From Aestuariispira ectoiniformans (GTDB taxonomy: Bacteria; Pseudomonadota; Alphaproteobacteria; UBA8366; Aestuariispiraceae): DNA of 64,000 nt. This document shows positions 62,797 to 64,000 of the stretch, one piece after another. The notes under the pieces were generated by a model. The model was not told the DNA's origin. It searched no databases and was given only the letters and a program-made list of their open reading frames with translations. Positions within the stretch are counted from its first letter, which is position 1. Every line of letters starts with the position of its first letter. The stretch covers positions 4,047,588 to 4,111,587 of the forward strand of contig NZ_CP062788.1 in NCBI RefSeq assembly GCF_025136295.1. The letters are read 5' to 3'. The position numbers and the translations under genes were made by a program.

Positions 62797-64000
62797 ATGC
62801 CAGAAATTTCAACAGCCACATTCCACATCTGGTCCACTTACGCGCTGGCCTTGGCTGCCATTGTAGGCTTTGCCTCAGAAAAGATACGCATCGAAATAAC
62901 GGCGCTTCTGGTGCTGGTGGCATTACTCGTCTTGTTTGAGTTTTTTCCTCTCCTTGGCCCCGACGGAGAGAATTTGTTGGACGTTGGCAGCCTGCTGGCC
63001 GGGTTTGCAAATCCGGCACTTGTTGCTGTCTTGGCTCTGCTGATTCTCGGAAACGGATTGTGGCGTTCCGGCGCGCTGGACTGGGCATTGAGGCGTTTTC
63101 TGCAGCTTGTCGGTGACCGTCGCCTGCTTGCCATTGGCATCTGTTTCGCCACAGTGTTCGTGACGAGTCCTTTCATCAACAATACGCCTGTCGTTGTAAT
63201 TTTTATTCCGATCCTTGAAACGATCGTGCGGCGTTTCTCAATGGCGCCGAGTACCGTTATGATGCCGCTGTCATTCATCGCCATACTCGCGGGAATGACG
63301 ACCCTGATCGGGTCTTCCACAAATTTGTTGGTTTCTGGGACACTAGGCCAGTTGGGAAGAGGGGCGCTCGGCTTTTTTGATTTCGTTATTCCCGGCCTTG
63401 TGCTGGCGAGTGTCGGTCTCGTCTATGTTGTCCTTGTCATGCCACATTTCCTGCATCGACGCGCCTCGCCCGTGCAACGTTTCATATCGGGTAAGCACAG
63501 GCGTTTCATCACGCAGTTTACCGTGGGCGAGGAACCGAAACTTTTAAATATGCCGGTCCAATTCGGCCTTTTGGGCATCAGCGGGGCCCGTCTCATACTT
63601 CTTCAGCGTGGTGAGCATCCTTTCATCCCGCCTTATAACGACAATTTGACGATATCTAAGGGTGACATTCTGGTCGTCATGGCCACGCATGAAGCCCTAG
63701 CCGAAGCGCAGACCAAGTTTCCACATCTTATGTTCAGCATGTCGGGAGAGGAAGATATTCCCGCAGACGAAGAAGAACACGGCGTTCTGCTCTCGCGGAA
63801 CCAGATGGTTGCAGAAGTTATGATCGCTCCAGGGTCCCAACTTGCCGGCCATTCTTTGGAAGATATCGGTTTTCGTGCCCGATATGGCTGTCTGGTTCTG
63901 GGCATCGAGCGGCGTTCTCGGGTCATCCGGCGCCTCATTGGCAGCACACTTCGCGAGGGGGACATTCTCGTGGTGCAAGGTGATCGAAAAGCCTTGGACC
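62797..64000 (+). CDS. SLC13-family permease with TrkA-C domains (partial, runs off the window)
   Basis: The frame opens at ATG 62797 after AAGGGCGG and is still open at the last base (about 401 codons). The N-terminal part has helices of the SLC13/ArsB-like ion transporter superfamily: LAALLIL…GNGLWRSGALDWAL and TSPFINNTPVVVIFIPIL, with LIGSSTNLLVSG, the S-S-T-N-L motif that contacts carboxylate or sulfate. The C-terminal cytoplasmic part has two RCK_C-type repeats (LNMPVQFGLLGISGARLILLQR… and AEVMIAPGSQLAGHSLEDIGFRARYGCLVLGIER). Such proteins move sulfate, dicarboxylates or similar anions with Na+. It lies next to nhaA, consistent with Na+ use. Confidence 0.85.
   Translation, partial: MPEISTATFHIWSTYALALAAIVGFASEKIRIEITALLVLVALLVLFEFFPLLGPDGENLLDVGSLLAGFANPALVAVLALLILGNGLWRSGALDWALRRFLQLVGDRRLLAIGICFATVFVTSPFINNTPVVVIFIPILETIVRRFSMAPSTVMMPLSFIAILAGMTTLIGSSTNLLVSGTLGQLGRGALGFFDFVIPGLVLASVGLVYVVLVMPHFLHRRASPVQRFISGKHRRFITQFTVGEEPKLLNMPVQFGLLGISGARLILLQRGEHPFIPPYNDNLTISKGDILVVMATHEALAEAQTKFPHLMFSMSGEEDIPADEEEHGVLLSRNQMVAEVMIAPGSQLAGHSLEDIGFRARYGCLVLGIERRSRVIRRLIGSTLREGDILVVQGDRKALD

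Overview
The window reads as chromosomal DNA of an alphaproteobacterium, most likely a free-living (probably marine) member of or near Rhodospirillales. Pointers are a class I lysyl-tRNA synthetase, a ScfR-type regulator divergent from isocitrate lyase, a DUF1491 protein, YqgE, malonyl-CoA decarboxylase, a CyaC-like redox adenylate cyclase and many PAS/histidine-kinase genes. No rRNA, tRNA or CRISPR array was seen. Assignments rest on reading motifs by eye; no database search was possible.

Layout. 0-9.7 kb: end of a substrate-binding protein, an EF-G-like GTPase, dps with a strong promoter, an msrP without msrQ, a FAH hydrolase/maleylacetoacetate isomerase pair, nhaA, and a TetR regulator divergent from an HPP-family/PPOX-family operon with palindromic operators. 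9.7-12.2 kb: a soluble chemoreceptor gene bracketed by two homologous intergenic copies, each of which looks like a minus-strand small RNA with anti-Shine-Dalgarno loops and a rho-independent terminator. 12.2-25.4 kb: dehydrogenase, TerB, AEC transporter, DinG-like helicase, two sensor kinases, class I LysRS, an NmrA/LysR divergent pair, and a class IV aminotransferase. 25.4-29.9 kb: a podovirus-derived cassette (portal, Bbp19-like and scaffold-like genes, two small proteins) behind a divergent S24 repressor that lacks the catalytic dyad; capsid, terminase, tail, lysis and integrase genes are absent.

30-52 kb: MFS pump, malonyl-CoA decarboxylase, DsbD-family reductase, peroxiredoxin, a large hybrid kinase translationally coupled to a cysteine-free periplasmic protein of the molybdopterin-oxidoreductase fold, SAM hydrolase, ScfR/aceA, a group of hydrolases, and a membrane cyclase with a 2Fe-2S domain. 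52.6-57 kb looks accessory: a pterin-type pair (folM/folB-like), three spaced direct repeats, an array resembling the end of a Tn7/Tn5053-type transposon, and a broken IS6 transposase. 57-64 kb groups stress and ion-homeostasis genes: Crp/Fnr regulator, hflK-hflC, DUF3309, a DUF3185-like protein, a BON lipoprotein, a second nhaA, and an SLC13/TrkA-C transporter cut by the window edge.

The most interesting items are the twin small RNAs with their shared upstream palindrome, the reduced phage head cassette with its apparently non-cleavable repressor, the solo transposon end with periodic repeats beside it, and the coupled periplasmic protein/hybrid kinase pair.
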